64,000 nt of DNA from HXMU1420-2 sp034670145 (GCA_034670145.1 JAXMOA010000022.1:20688-84687); one strand, 5' to 3'; numbered from the stretch's first letter, positions 1 to 8,406 are shown. Program-made: numbers and translations. The notes: a model not told the origin generated them from the letters alone.

Positions 1-84
1 GGAGGCGCCGAGGATTTCGAGAATGCGCAGCCCCCGGTGCAACCCGGGGACAAAATACACATCATGATTGGACGCTTTGGTCAT
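1..84 (-). CDS. IclR-family transcriptional regulator, N-terminus only
   Basis: Reading the minus strand from an ATG at 84 gives 28 codons running off the left edge. The peptide contains VYFVPGLHRGLRILEIL, which matches the start of the IclR winged-helix domain, where 'VPGLxRGLxILE' is the first helix. The gene is divergent from the intradiol dioxygenase pair at 159-1430. IclR regulators of the PcaR/PobR/PcaU kind commonly sit like this beside aromatic ring-cleavage genes, so it probably controls them. The rest of the gene is outside the window; another IclR specificity cannot be excluded. Confidence 0.7.
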   Translation of the reverse strand, partial: MTKASNHDVYFVPGLHRGLRILEILGAS

Positions 85-86
85 CG

Positions 87-106
87 GCAATCGCTTTTCA
101 TATTGC
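87..106. promoter_or_regulatory. Candidate operator, 5-bp inverted repeat
   Basis: GCAAT (87-91) and ATTGC (102-106) form an inverted repeat with a 10-base spacer, in the 74-base gap between the divergent IclR gene and the dioxygenase genes. The placement suits an operator or divergent promoter, but the repeat is short and could be chance. Confidence 0.25.
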
Positions 107-158
107 GGTCCCGAGTGTTTAATCTGCAAAACACATCAAAGACAATGGAGGACAGGTG

Positions 159-758
159 ATGAGCGAAGCGGCATCCAACCTTTTAGCGGCCACGAACGAA
201 GATACCTGCGGGCCGTATTTTCCGATCTACTTTGCTGATCCCGCGCTGGAGGATCTGACCTGTGTTGATCCGGGGCTGGTGGCGCAGGCGGCGGGTACGC
301 CGATTATTCTGCGGGGGCGCGTGTTGGACCGGCACGGGGAATTGGCCAATGGCGCGATTTTGGAATTCTGGCAGGCCAATGCAAAGGGCGTTTACCGCAC
401 GCCTGCCACGCAGGAGCATGAAGACATTGATCCTTGGTTTCATGGCTATGGACGGTTGCGGACCGCGTCGGGGGCCTATGAGTTTCGGACCATTCTGCCC
501 GGCGCCACGCCCGGGCGGGCGCCCAATATCACGATCACGATCTTTTCGGACGGGATCAGCCGCGTCGTGACGCAGGTCTTTTTCGACGATCAGGCGGGCA
601 ATGACACCGACCCCGTGTTGCAGGCAGTCGGGAGCGATGCCGCCAAGCTGATCGCGTGCCATGACGGGCGCACGGCCAGCGGGGCCGAGGTTTATGTCTT
701 GGACATTGTGATGGCCGGACCTGGTGAAACACCATTCTTTGACGATCTGGAGAGCTGA
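159..758 (+). CDS. pcaG: Intradiol dioxygenase, protocatechuate 3,4-dioxygenase alpha-subunit type
   Basis: This 199-residue protein has the intradiol dioxygenase beta-sandwich pattern (GRVLDRHGELANGAILEFWQ, then a YRTP segment and PGATPGRAPNITITIF). Where the catalytic subunit carries HIH, this one reads NIT, so the iron ligands are lost, as expected for the non-catalytic alpha subunit. In the known enzyme, alpha and beta form the oligomer that opens protocatechuate to beta-carboxymuconate in the beta-ketoadipate pathway. The ATG at 159 is preferred over a GTG at 156 because GGAGGAC (147-153) lies just upstream. The beta gene follows after 3 bases. Alpha before beta is the reverse of the common pcaHG order. 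The substrate could be a related catechol. Confidence 0.75.
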   Translation: MSEAASNLLAATNEDTCGPYFPIYFADPALEDLTCVDPGLVAQAAGTPIILRGRVLDRHGELANGAILEFWQANAKGVYRTPATQEHEDIDPWFHGYGRLRTASGAYEFRTILPGATPGRAPNITITIFSDGISRVVTQVFFDDQAGNDTDPVLQAVGSDAAKLIACHDGRTASGAEVYVLDIVMAGPGETPFFDDLES

Positions 759-761
759 ACC

Positions 762-1430
762 ATGGGCACTGAAGGACGTATTCTGGGCATTGGCCCAACC
801 GACAACACCTCTGACCAGCGCACCCCGCGCCAACGGTTGCGTCTGATCCCGGATGCGGCCCGCGAGAGCTTTGTGCCGGTGGTGCCGGCACGCTATGCCA
901 CGCGTCCGCATGAATGGGACATGACCCGCACCGGGCCGGACCGGCCGCGCGCCGATGGTGTGCCGATCGAGGTCACTGGCGTTGTGCGAACCGAGTCGGG
1001 CCGTCCGCTGGCGGGGGCCTTGCTGGAGATCTGGAGCGCGAACCATCACGGGCGCTATCGCCATGTGGAGGACCACTCGGGTCTGCCTTTGGACGAAAAC
1101 CATCTGGGGCTGGGGCGGGTTCTGACCGACGATGCGGGCTGCTATCGGTTCTGGGCGATCAGCCCGGGCGCTTATCTGGCGCGGCCGGATATTGGGCGCT
1201 GGCGCCCCAAGCATATCCATATGTCGATCAGTGGCGGGTCATCGCGGTTGATCACGCAGATGTATTTCCCGGATGAGCCGAACAATGCCTCGGACCCGAT
1301 GGCGATCCTGATGGGCGACGGTTTTGAACGCAATATTGGCAAGCCGCGCGATGTTGGGCCGGCGGATGTCGAGGAGGCCTTTGACTTTGACATTGTGGTG
1401 GGGGGACGCAACGCCACCTTCTTTGAATAG
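762..1430 (+). CDS. pcaH: Intradiol dioxygenase, protocatechuate 3,4-dioxygenase beta-subunit type
   Basis: This 222-residue protein is the catalytic partner of the preceding gene. The four Fe(III) ligands of intradiol dioxygenases are visible: Tyr99 (HHGRYRH), Tyr138 (SPGAY), and His151 and His153 (WRPKHIHM). The 13-residue spacing from the second Tyr to the first His is that of PcaH. It should oxidatively cleave protocatechuate or a close analogue in the cytoplasm. It is co-transcribed with the alpha gene. No other beta-ketoadipate pathway genes (pcaB, C, D, Q) lie in the window downstream, so substrate identity rests on homology alone. Confidence 0.78.
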   Translation: MGTEGRILGIGPTDNTSDQRTPRQRLRLIPDAARESFVPVVPARYATRPHEWDMTRTGPDRPRADGVPIEVTGVVRTESGRPLAGALLEIWSANHHGRYRHVEDHSGLPLDENHLGLGRVLTDDAGCYRFWAISPGAYLARPDIGRWRPKHIHMSISGGSSRLITQMYFPDEPNNASDPMAILMGDGFERNIGKPRDVGPADVEEAFDFDIVVGGRNATFFE

Positions 1431-1440
1431 CGAAGAACCG

Positions 1441-1466
1441 GGCGCTTCCCGCTGAGGGGAAGCGCC
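1441..1466. terminator. Hairpin between convergent operons
   Basis: GGCGCTTCCC (1441-1450) pairs perfectly with GGGAAGCGCC (1457-1466) around a 6-base loop. It lies between the end of the dioxygenase pair (1430) and the converging ABC transporter operon (1511). There is no clear T run, so it may act as a bidirectional or Rho-assisted terminator. Confidence 0.5.
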
Positions 1467-1510
1467 TGCAAATGCCGCCTGTGGCCGGGCGGAGGTGGCG
1501 CGTTTTGCGG

Positions 1511-2560
1511 CTATGTCCGGGGAACCGAGAACATCTGGTCATGTTTCCATGCCACCCAGACTGCGGCACCTGCCTCCATTTCCGGCAGGTCATGATCCTT
1601 GGCGATGACCTTTAGTGTTCTGCCGCCGGATTGAACCAGGCAGGTTGTCATTGCACCGGCAAATATCCTTTGGGTCAGAACGCCGGGAAGATAGGACTGG
1701 CCGTCGTCCTGGGGTTTGGTGGCGGTGACAGTCATGCTTTCGGGGCGGACCAGACAGATTGCATCCTCTTTGAGGCTCTGCGGAACAGATATGTTTGCCT
1801 CTGGGGTGTTCAGCAGGCTGGCGGCGGTGCCATCGCCCGACAGCACGTTTGCTTCTCCCATGAAGGTGGCCGTGAACAGATCGACCGGGCTGTGATAGAC
1901 GGCGCGGGGGTCTCCGGCCTGAACCATCGCCCCATCCTTGAGAATGCCGATCTTGTCGGACAGGGTCAGTGCCTCTTCCTGATCATGAGTCACAAAGATT
2001 GTGGTGATGCCGATTTCGCGCTGAATGCGTTTCAATTCGATCTGCATGTCGACGCGCAGCGCCTTGTCCAGGGCAGAGAGCGGTTCGTCCAGCAAAAGCA
2101 CGCGCGGGTTGGTGACAATCGCCCGGGCCAGGGCGACGCGCTGACGTTGCCCGCCCGAGAGCTGGTGCGGCTTGCGATCGCCGTGCTGGGAGAGCTGAAC
2201 CAGATCCAGAGCCTCGCCGATGCGGCGGCGTTCCTCGGCGACGCCCACCTTGCGCACGCGCAGACCAAAGCCGATGTTGTCCGCGACGCTCATATTCGGA
2301 AACAGCGCGTAGTTCTGGAACATCATGCCAATGTCGCGTTTTTCCACCGGGATGTTTTCGACGGTTTCCTCCCCGATGCGGATCGAGCCGCCATCGGCAA
2401 AAATAAAGCCGGCAATTGTGCGCAACAGGGTGGTCTTGCCGCTGCCTGAGGGCCCGAGCAGGCCAAAGAACCCACCATCGGGAAAATCCATGGTCACATC
2501 GTTCAGCGCCTTGAGGGTGCCAAAGGATTTGGTGATGTTGCGGACTGAAACCTCGGCCAT
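1511..2560 (-). CDS. ABC transporter ATP-binding protein, PotA/spermidine-putrescine type
   Basis: This is a 349-residue ATPase with Walker A GPSGSGKTTLL, the Q-loop region MMFQNYALFP, signature LSGGQRQRVALARA, Walker B VLLLDEPLSALD and the switch His in VTHDQEEAL, followed by a C-terminal TOBE-like region. This layout is that of PotA/FbpC-type importers. It is the last gene of the operon; its ATG overlaps the stop of the upstream permease by one base (TGATG), implying translational coupling. It energises uptake through the permeases at 2560-4205. The substrate is not deducible from the ATPase and need not be a polyamine, given the catabolic genes in the operon. Confidence 0.9.
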   Translation of the reverse strand: MAEVSVRNITKSFGTLKALNDVTMDFPDGGFFGLLGPSGSGKTTLLRTIAGFIFADGGSIRIGEETVENIPVEKRDIGMMFQNYALFPNMSVADNIGFGLRVRKVGVAEERRRIGEALDLVQLSQHGDRKPHQLSGGQRQRVALARAIVTNPRVLLLDEPLSALDKALRVDMQIELKRIQREIGITTIFVTHDQEEALTLSDKIGILKDGAMVQAGDPRAVYHSPVDLFTATFMGEANVLSGDGTAASLLNTPEANISVPQSLKEDAICLVRPESMTVTATKPQDDGQSYLPGVLTQRIFAGAMTTCLVQSGGRTLKVIAKDHDLPEMEAGAAVWVAWKHDQMFSVPRT

Positions 2561-3345
2561 CAGCGTTCGCCTCCGAAGTTGGAAAACCGCGCAGCCAACA
2601 GCATGACGGCCATCGAGATGACAATGATAATTGTGGACACCGCGTTGATCTCGGGTGTGAAACCTTTGCGGATGGCGGTGTAGATCAGGACGGGCAGGGT
2701 GCTGTCGCCGGGTTCTGACAGGAAATAGGACACCACGAATTGGTCAAAGCTGACCGCAAAGGCAAAGAGCGCCCCGGCGATGATCCCCGAAGAGATCCAC
2801 GGCAGGGTCACGCGGCGGGTGACCATCCAGGGGCTGGCGCCCATGGAGCGGGCGGCTTCCTCCAGGGTGGGGTCAAAGGTTGCAAGACGGGCGGTGACCA
2901 CGACAATCACATAGGGCAGGGCCAGGGCCACATGTCCGATCAACACCGCAGAGGTGCCACGGTCGAGCCCGACGCCGTAGAAAAAGATCAGCATCGCTGT
3001 GCCGGTGATCAGCCAGGGGATGGCGATTGGCGGAAACAGCATAACCTGCAGGAACCGTTTGCCGCGGAACTCGAAACGGAACATGGCAAGGGCTGCTGCC
3101 GTTCCAAGCACGGTGGCAATCACGGTGGTGGCCAGAGCGATCAGGACAGAGCGGATGGCAGCGTCGATGATCTCGGTGTTGGTGGCCAGTTTTTGATACC
3201 ATTTCCATGAGAAATCAAAGGGCAGCTGGTAGTATTGCGAGGCGTTGAACGACATGAACGCCATGACCAGAATGGGGGCATAGAGAAACACCAGGACCAG
3301 AGCGAGCCATATGCGGCCAGCCAGAGAGAGCATGGAGCCATTCAT
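2560..3345 (-). CDS. ABC transporter permease, PotC-like
   Basis: This 261-residue inner-membrane permease starts with a transmembrane helix (LALVLVFLYAPILVMAFMSF) and carries the EAA loop characteristic of binding-protein-dependent permeases (LEEAARSMGASPWMVTRRVTLPW). The start at 3345 is chosen because it creates an ATGA overlap with the previous permease's stop; a longer frame extends upstream but only shadows that gene. It pairs with the PotB-like permease to make the membrane channel. Confidence 0.88.
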   Translation of the reverse strand: MNGSMLSLAGRIWLALVLVFLYAPILVMAFMSFNASQYYQLPFDFSWKWYQKLATNTEIIDAAIRSVLIALATTVIATVLGTAAALAMFRFEFRGKRFLQVMLFPPIAIPWLITGTAMLIFFYGVGLDRGTSAVLIGHVALALPYVIVVVTARLATFDPTLEEAARSMGASPWMVTRRVTLPWISSGIIAGALFAFAVSFDQFVVSYFLSEPGDSTLPVLIYTAIRKGFTPEINAVSTIIIVISMAVMLLAARFSNFGGER

Positions 3346-4205
3346 GTCTGCGCCCTTTTCAGTACGGGGCTGGAGACGGCCAGGATCAGCAGGACCACGG
3401 CCAGCAGGATGAACGAAAGCGCGGCACCCAGGGGCCAGTTGTAGACGGCGACAAACTGATCCTCGATGACAGTTCCAAAGTAGGTGCCCACACGCCCGCC
3501 CAGAATGCGCGGTTCCATGAAAGAGCCGACCACCGGCACAAAGATCAGCACGGCCCCGGCCAGCAGGCCCGGCAGGGACAGGGGCAGGATCAACCGCCAC
3601 AGGATCGTCAGTTTGCTGGCGCCCATGGAGCGGGCGGCATCAATCAGATTGTCGTCGATGGCCTGCAAGGCGAGGTAGGAGGTCAGGATCACATAAGGCA
3701 CATAGGAATGCACCAGACCGATCACGATCGCCGGGGTCGAGAACATAATGTTCACATCGACTTCGAAGGGCAGGATCATGTTCAACCCGATTTCCAGCAC
3801 CCCGTTGCCCCGCAATACGATGGCCCAGGAAAATATCCGCACCAACGAGTTGGACCAGAACGGCAGGATCACCAGCAGGAACAGGGCTTCGCGGCTGCGT
3901 CCCTTGATGACCTTGGCCAGCACATAAGCGCAGGGAAAGCCGATCAGAACCGAAACCGCCGTGACCATCAGGGCCAGTTTGAGCGATTTCCAGAGCAAGA
4001 TTGCATAGGTCGAGGTCTGGAAGAAGGCGCGGTAGTTTTCGGATGTATAGCGCCATTCGGTATCGCCAAACGGCACGTCGGACAGGAAACTGAAATAAAG
4101 CATGGCCGACAGAGGCAGGAAGATTGCCACTGTCAGCCACAGATAGGCCGGGGACAGCAGGCCAAGAATGCGCAGCCTGTCCTGTGATGCGACTGAGTTG
4201 GCCAT
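3342..4205 (-). CDS. ABC transporter permease, PotB-like
   Basis: This 287-residue protein has about six hydrophobic helices and an EAA-type loop (IDAARSMGASKLTILWRLILPLS), placing it in the BPD-transport-system inner-membrane family next to PotB/PotH. It follows the solute-binding protein gene by about 20 bases and overlaps the second permease gene by four bases. Two permeases of different sequence plus one ATPase and one binding protein is the standard PotABCD arrangement. Confidence 0.88.
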   Translation of the reverse strand: MANSVASQDRLRILGLLSPAYLWLTVAIFLPLSAMLYFSFLSDVPFGDTEWRYTSENYRAFFQTSTYAILLWKSLKLALMVTAVSVLIGFPCAYVLAKVIKGRSREALFLLVILPFWSNSLVRIFSWAIVLRGNGVLEIGLNMILPFEVDVNIMFSTPAIVIGLVHSYVPYVILTSYLALQAIDDNLIDAARSMGASKLTILWRLILPLSLPGLLAGAVLIFVPVVGSFMEPRILGGRVGTYFGTVIEDQFVAVYNWPLGAALSFILLAVVLLILAVSSPVLKRAQT

Positions 4206-4226
4206 ATCCGTCCCCGCGCCCGAGCC

Positions 4227-5267
4227 TTATTGCGCCGCCTTGAGCGCTTGCCAGAGGGCCAGGTAGGTCTCGCGGTTTTCGTCAGAGACGGGGCGCTGGA
4301 ATTGCACCCGTGCGACAACAGCCGGATCGCCCAGAACACGCTTGTTGAAAGCGTCATCGGGCAGGGCGGCGGCGGCTTTGGCGTTGGCCGAGGCTGGCGC
4401 ACCTTCGGCGGCCCATTTGACGTAGAACGCTGGGTCGATCATCCAGTTGATGAAGGCATGTGCCGCGTCCTGTTTGGTGGAGCTGGCAGGGATCGACAGA
4501 CCGTCAAGCCAGCCAATCGCGCCCTCGTCCGGCACCACGAACTGGACGGGCAGACCGGCCGCCATCGACCGGCTGGCCGAGCCGGACCAGAAGGTTGCAA
4601 CCGCAAGGTCGCCCGCCGCCATGAACTGGTTCCAGTCGTTCTCTGACCCCCAATAGGTGCGGATCTGTGGCATCAGCGCGGATAGTTTGGCCTGCACGGC
4701 GTCCAGGTCAGCGATGTTGTTGATGTCTTGCCCCGTGGCGATCGCGCCGAATTGCACCGCTTCCAGCGCATCGTCGCGGATGGAGACTTTGCCCGCGTAA
4801 GCTTCGTCCCAGAAGACTTCAATTGAGGTGGGCATGTCGCTGAATTCATTTGTGTTTACAGCGAATGATGTCAGGCCCCATGTCCAGGGGACACCATAGA
4901 GCGCGCCGTCGGCGTTCAGGTCCTGGTTGCCGGTCAGATTGGCGGGTACATCGGCGATATTGGCAATTTTGGCGGTGTCAATCGGGCCGATCAGACCTTC
5001 GCTCTGAGCCTGCGGCGTGAAGGCGGCATTGATGAGAACCACATCATAAGCACCTGGATTTGTGCGCATTTTTGTGAGCATTTCCTGCTCGGATGTGAAG
5101 TATTCATGCACGACCGTGTGGCCTGTGGCGGCTGTAAAATCGGCGAGGGCCCAATCCAGGTCGGTGCCATAGCCTTGCCAGTTCAGGACCCGGATTTCAT
5201 CGGCGCTGGCGCTGATCCCGAATGAGACCGTGGTTAGCAGCGTTGCCGCCAGAAGTTTGGTTTTCAT
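4227..5267 (-). CDS. ABC transporter periplasmic solute-binding protein, PotD/PotF-like
   Basis: This 346-residue protein begins with a signal peptide (MKTKLLAATLLTTVSFGISASA) and continues as DEIRVLNWQGYGTDLDWALADF, the usual start of mature PotD/PotF-type binding proteins. The ATG at 5267 is preceded by GGAGAT and overlaps the stop of the kinase gene (ATGA), so a longer upstream start is rejected. It captures the substrate in the periplasm. Because the genes ahead of it encode an ADP-ribosylglycohydrolase-like protein and a sugar kinase, the ligand may be an N-glycoside or nucleoside-like compound rather than a polyamine; that is inference. Confidence 0.88.
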   Translation of the reverse strand: MKTKLLAATLLTTVSFGISASADEIRVLNWQGYGTDLDWALADFTAATGHTVVHEYFTSEQEMLTKMRTNPGAYDVVLINAAFTPQAQSEGLIGPIDTAKIANIADVPANLTGNQDLNADGALYGVPWTWGLTSFAVNTNEFSDMPTSIEVFWDEAYAGKVSIRDDALEAVQFGAIATGQDINNIADLDAVQAKLSALMPQIRTYWGSENDWNQFMAAGDLAVATFWSGSASRSMAAGLPVQFVVPDEGAIGWLDGLSIPASSTKQDAAHAFINWMIDPAFYVKWAAEGAPASANAKAAAALPDDAFNKRVLGDPAVVARVQFQRPVSDENRETYLALWQALKAAQ

Positions 5268-6241
5268 GATAGATCTCCATGTTGTGTGTCTTGCGGTACT
5301 GTGCTCGTTAAGCATGCCGTTTTATTGTTTGTTATCTGTAGGACCTGCGCCGCTGTTGGAGCGGTGGCAGGGCCTTTTCGTGTGGTGGAAAGCGCGGCAG
5401 CGACGTTGGCGTAAACGGCTGCTGTTGCAGGGGTGTCGCCCATGGACAACCGGGCGAAAAAACTGCCCAGATGCGTGTCGCCCGCGCCGTTCGTGTCAAT
5501 TGCGCTGACCGTGTGTCCGGGAACAAAGGTGCATGCGCGCGCGGTCGCCACGATGCAGCCCGCCGCGCCATTGCGCAGAACCACGCCGCCGTTTTCGGGG
5601 CGTGTCGTGGCAAGCGCGGTTGCGGCCTCGATCGGGTCGGACAGGCCGGTCAGAACCCTCGCCTCCCGCGCGTTCAGGCTGAGCCATAGGGCGCGCTCCA
5701 GAGCGGCGTTCAGCACATCGGGCTGGATCTGGGCCACGACGGGGGCCGGGTCGAACACCAGGTTGGGGATGGCCGCATCTGAGCGCAGCCAGTCCCGGAA
5801 CGCGCCGCGCGAGCCGTCGTAGTAGAGCGCGTAGCCAGACAGCAGCACCCAGTCATGGGCGGTGCAGTCCACCTCTGCCAGATGATCCGCGGTGACATGG
5901 CCTTCGGCCCCTTCTCGGGCCACGAATGTGCGCTCGCCTGCGCGGTCGATCATCACCGTGCAACAGCCCTGATCGCGGTTTGGATCTGGTGGGAGCAGGG
6001 ATTGGATGTCTTCGGCGTTCAGGGCGTTCTGGATGATCTGACCAAAGGGTCCCGATCCGATGCCGCCCGCATAGGTGACCTCCATCCCCGCGCGTCTGGC
6101 CGCGACCATCGCGTTATAGCCGCCACCGGGGGTCACGGCGAAATCTGAAACGATGGCCTCTTCGCCGGGCTTTGGCACGGCTTGGACCGAATAGACCAGA
6201 TCGACGATAGCGCCAGAGAGTTGCATCAAGCGGCCGGTCAT
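5264..6241 (-). CDS. PfkB-family sugar/nucleoside kinase
   Basis: This 325-residue ribokinase-fold protein shows the N-terminal PfkB signature (PGGGYNAMVAARRAGMEV) and the C-terminal active-site motif NGAGDTHLGSFF, whose Asp is the catalytic base. It should phosphorylate a sugar or nucleoside hydroxyl using ATP. Its start overlaps the upstream glycohydrolase stop by four bases and its stop overlaps the binding-protein start by four bases. About 25 extra residues follow the kinase fold and seem to exist mainly to reach that overlap. The exact substrate is unknown; the neighbours suggest the sugar released by the glycohydrolase. Confidence 0.82.
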   Translation of the reverse strand: MTGRLMQLSGAIVDLVYSVQAVPKPGEEAIVSDFAVTPGGGYNAMVAARRAGMEVTYAGGIGSGPFGQIIQNALNAEDIQSLLPPDPNRDQGCCTVMIDRAGERTFVAREGAEGHVTADHLAEVDCTAHDWVLLSGYALYYDGSRGAFRDWLRSDAAIPNLVFDPAPVVAQIQPDVLNAALERALWLSLNAREARVLTGLSDPIEAATALATTRPENGGVVLRNGAAGCIVATARACTFVPGHTVSAIDTNGAGDTHLGSFFARLSMGDTPATAAVYANVAAALSTTRKGPATAPTAAQVLQITNNKTACLTSTVPQDTQHGDLS

Positions 6242-7275
6242 GGGGCAATCTGCATGTTTTGGTCTGTGGCGGGCGCGGAGGCGTCGCGCAGGGCCAGCAA
6301 ACGTGTTGCGACGGCTTCGACGGGCAGGTCATTGGCGGCGCGGATCCTGTCGATTTTATGCGGATCCATGCCTTGCAGACCAGAGCAGGCCCCCGCCATT
6401 GCCCCCGCGATTGCGCCAATTGTGTCTGTGTCATCGCCGATGTTCGCAGCGATCAGGGTCGCCTGCCAGACGTCGCCGCGCGCGCGCATCACCACGCCGA
6501 ATGCCGCAGGGATGGACTCATGAGAATTGACCGAGGTGCCAACCTGCGCAGCAAACTCGGCGATTGGGACGTCGGATGTGGCAACGGCCAGCGCATGGCG
6601 GATGCGGCCTGCGATATCGGTGTCGCCGACCGCGTAACCACGGGCTTGGCCAGCCTCTGCGGCACGGAGCGCCATGGGTATGGCGTCGTCAAAGCTGTCC
6701 CCGTTGATGCCGCAGCTGATGACAGCCGCGACAGCGGCAGCCGCAGCGATGGCCTCGCCGGTATTGTGGGTCATGCGACAGGCCATCTCGACCCGGTCCA
6801 GAAAGGCGGGGAGGGGGTTTGTGTTGGTGGCAATCCCGATTGGTGCAATCCGCATCGCGGCGCCATTGGTCGTGCCGGCCTTGCCGGTTTCGCTGGCCGG
6901 GGCGCCGTCCAGGATTCTGGCCAGGGCCAGTTTGGAGGAGGGCCCCAGCAGATCGCGCAAACCACGCGCGCGGATATCGGCCTCCCACCCCAGGAGGTCC
7001 TGCGCCCAGGTGGTGTCATTGATCTGCCCCCCGTCGGCGATCAGACGATGGGCCAGCAGAAAGGCCTGTTCCGTGTCATCGGTCACGGTGGCCGCCGCCA
7101 GCCCATGGGACACCGGATGATCCGGGAAGGGGGCAACGAAATCTGTGATCGTGCCATAGTGTTTTTGAATGTCGCAGGTCGAAAGCGTCTGCGAGGGCAT
7201 CCCCAGCGCATCGCCAATCGCCATGCCGCAGAGTGCGGCGCAGGCCCGGTCAAATTGTGTGTCATGATCCGACAT
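6238..7275 (-). CDS. ADP-ribosylglycohydrolase family protein
   Basis: This 345-residue all-alpha protein has the family's metal-binding motifs: GMAIGDALGMP near the N-terminus, VTDDTEQAFLLA (DDT motif), and GDDTDTIGAIAGAMAGA near the C-terminus. These residues hold two Mg ions in DraG/ARH enzymes that cut N- or O-glycosidic ADP-ribose bonds. Sitting directly between a GntR regulator and a PfkB kinase, it is more likely a catabolic N-glycosidase than a signalling enzyme. It lies 6 bases after the regulator gene and overlaps the kinase start by four. Confidence 0.85.
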   Translation of the reverse strand: MSDHDTQFDRACAALCGMAIGDALGMPSQTLSTCDIQKHYGTITDFVAPFPDHPVSHGLAAATVTDDTEQAFLLAHRLIADGGQINDTTWAQDLLGWEADIRARGLRDLLGPSSKLALARILDGAPASETGKAGTTNGAAMRIAPIGIATNTNPLPAFLDRVEMACRMTHNTGEAIAAAAAVAAVISCGINGDSFDDAIPMALRAAEAGQARGYAVGDTDIAGRIRHALAVATSDVPIAEFAAQVGTSVNSHESIPAAFGVVMRARGDVWQATLIAANIGDDTDTIGAIAGAMAGACSGLQGMDPHKIDRIRAANDLPVEAVATRLLALRDASAPATDQNMQIAP

Positions 7276-7281
7276 TGGGCC

Positions 7282-8019
7282 TCAGAACTCCATATGCAGC
7301 CCGAACAGGTTCGGATCCAGGGTGCTTTCGACATATTCAAGGACGGAATAATCCGCAGCCCGCGTCAGGCGGGACAGGCGCAGCATCGGTTCGCCCGCGG
7401 TGCGGCCCATCAGCTGTGCGTCATGAGCCGAGAGGGCCGGCAAAACCTTGGCCCATTCATCTCCGCTGACCACGGTCAGACAGTTGTCTCGCAGGGTGGT
7501 TGTAAGCGAGCCACCGGGCAATCCTTGGCTCAGGACCTTTTCAAAACCATCGCGCCATGTGATGCGGCTGCGTTCCAGCGAGACACCCAAGCCGGTGTGC
7601 TGTTGAAAGCGCAGCCGGTCCACGATCAGAAAATCATTGCCGATATTGTCTGGCGCGCCCGCCAGATCCATTGTCCCGCGTTTGAGTTGCAGGATGCGTG
7701 TCGCCAGTTCAACATCGCCAACGGACAGGGCCAATGTCCAGCCGCTGGTGTCGTCAATGGTTTTGCCGCCAAAGGTCACAAAAGAGCCAACCCCGGTGCG
7801 GGTGGTGATCAAACCCTTGCCGTGCAGGATTTCGAGGCTTTTGCGAATGGTGTTCCTGCTGACCGAGAACCGTTTGACCAGCCCGCTTTCGCTTTCCAGC
7901 GGGGCGCCATTGCCCAAAGCGCCCGAGCGGATTTCTGCTTCGAGTGTTTCTGCAATCCTAACGGATTTGGGCGCGCCAATCAGACGCTCACTTGTACTAT
8001 CCTGTTCAAACCTGTCCAT
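7282..8019 (-). CDS. GntR-family regulator with UTRA-type ligand domain
   Basis: This 245-residue protein has an N-terminal winged helix (SGALGNGAPLESESGLVKRFSVSRNTIRKSLEILHGKGLITTRTGVGSFV), typical of GntR regulators, and a C-terminal HutC/UTRA-like effector domain ending TLDPNLFGLHMEF. It is the first gene of the seven-gene operon and probably senses the imported substrate or its breakdown product. The start codon lies inside a set of 10-bp iterons (7991-8025), so autoregulation is likely. AAGG about 8 bases upstream can serve as ribosome-binding site. Confidence 0.85.
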   Translation of the reverse strand: MDRFEQDSTSERLIGAPKSVRIAETLEAEIRSGALGNGAPLESESGLVKRFSVSRNTIRKSLEILHGKGLITTRTGVGSFVTFGGKTIDDTSGWTLALSVGDVELATRILQLKRGTMDLAGAPDNIGNDFLIVDRLRFQQHTGLGVSLERSRITWRDGFEKVLSQGLPGGSLTTTLRDNCLTVVSGDEWAKVLPALSAHDAQLMGRTAGEPMLRLSRLTRAADYSVLEYVESTLDPNLFGLHMEF

Positions 8020-8025
8020 ACCTGT
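7991..8025 (-). promoter_or_regulatory. Four 10-bp-spaced iterons, candidate GntR operator
   Basis: On the plus strand CTTGT (7991-7995), CCTGT (8001-8005), CCTGT (8011-8015) and CCTGT (8021-8025) recur at exactly 10-base intervals; on the gene strand this reads ACAGG-N5 repeated. The array spans the ATG of the GntR gene (8019), so it doubles as the first codons. Helical-turn spacing at a regulator start suggests an operator on one face of the DNA, but part of the pattern is coding and chance is possible. Confidence 0.4.
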
Positions 8026-8406
8026 ACCTTATCCCTTTGCAAGAATGAGTCAACTCCTGCCTTTGTGCCCGTTTTGGTGCATGCGAAACCGGCGTTTTTC
8101 TCGGCGGTCAGAGTTTCGCAAATGCCGGCAGATTGATCCAGATGCTGTCACTGAGTGGTCTTGCCGTGTGGCGGGCCGGTGTTGGCTGGATGGATCAGCG
8201 GGCGCGGCCTGTTTTTGGATCAGTGAAAAACGTTTGGCAGAAAACAGATGCGCCTTGACCCTGAGGTAACAAAGTAAACTTGAATGGTCGTTCAAAAGCC
8301 GACAACATGGCACAAGAACCGGGCCCAATTGTTTCAGGTGCCGGTGGTTGGTGTAGGTTAAATTAACTTTAGTTTGATGAACGAATTTTCAGAAAGGTGA
8401 ATTTGC
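8020..8406. other. Intergenic region between divergent transcription units
   Basis: About 390 bases separate the GntR gene from the coiled-coil gene. The only structure seen is one iteron of the GntR array at the left edge and an AT-rich stretch at 8355-8400 that includes the 11-base palindrome GTTAAATTAAC (8357-8367), presumably the promoter of the next gene. No coding region is supported. Confidence 0.5.

Noticed and set aside
183..1220. A 345-codon minus-strand frame over the dioxygenase pair
   Set aside because: It is the antisense shadow of pcaG/pcaH, both of which show their active-site or subunit motifs on the plus strand.
6259..8136. A 625-codon plus-strand open frame across the ADP-ribosylglycohydrolase and GntR genes
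   Set aside because: It is antisense to two well-supported genes, has no family likeness and typical shadow composition (many His, Gln, Arg, Gly).
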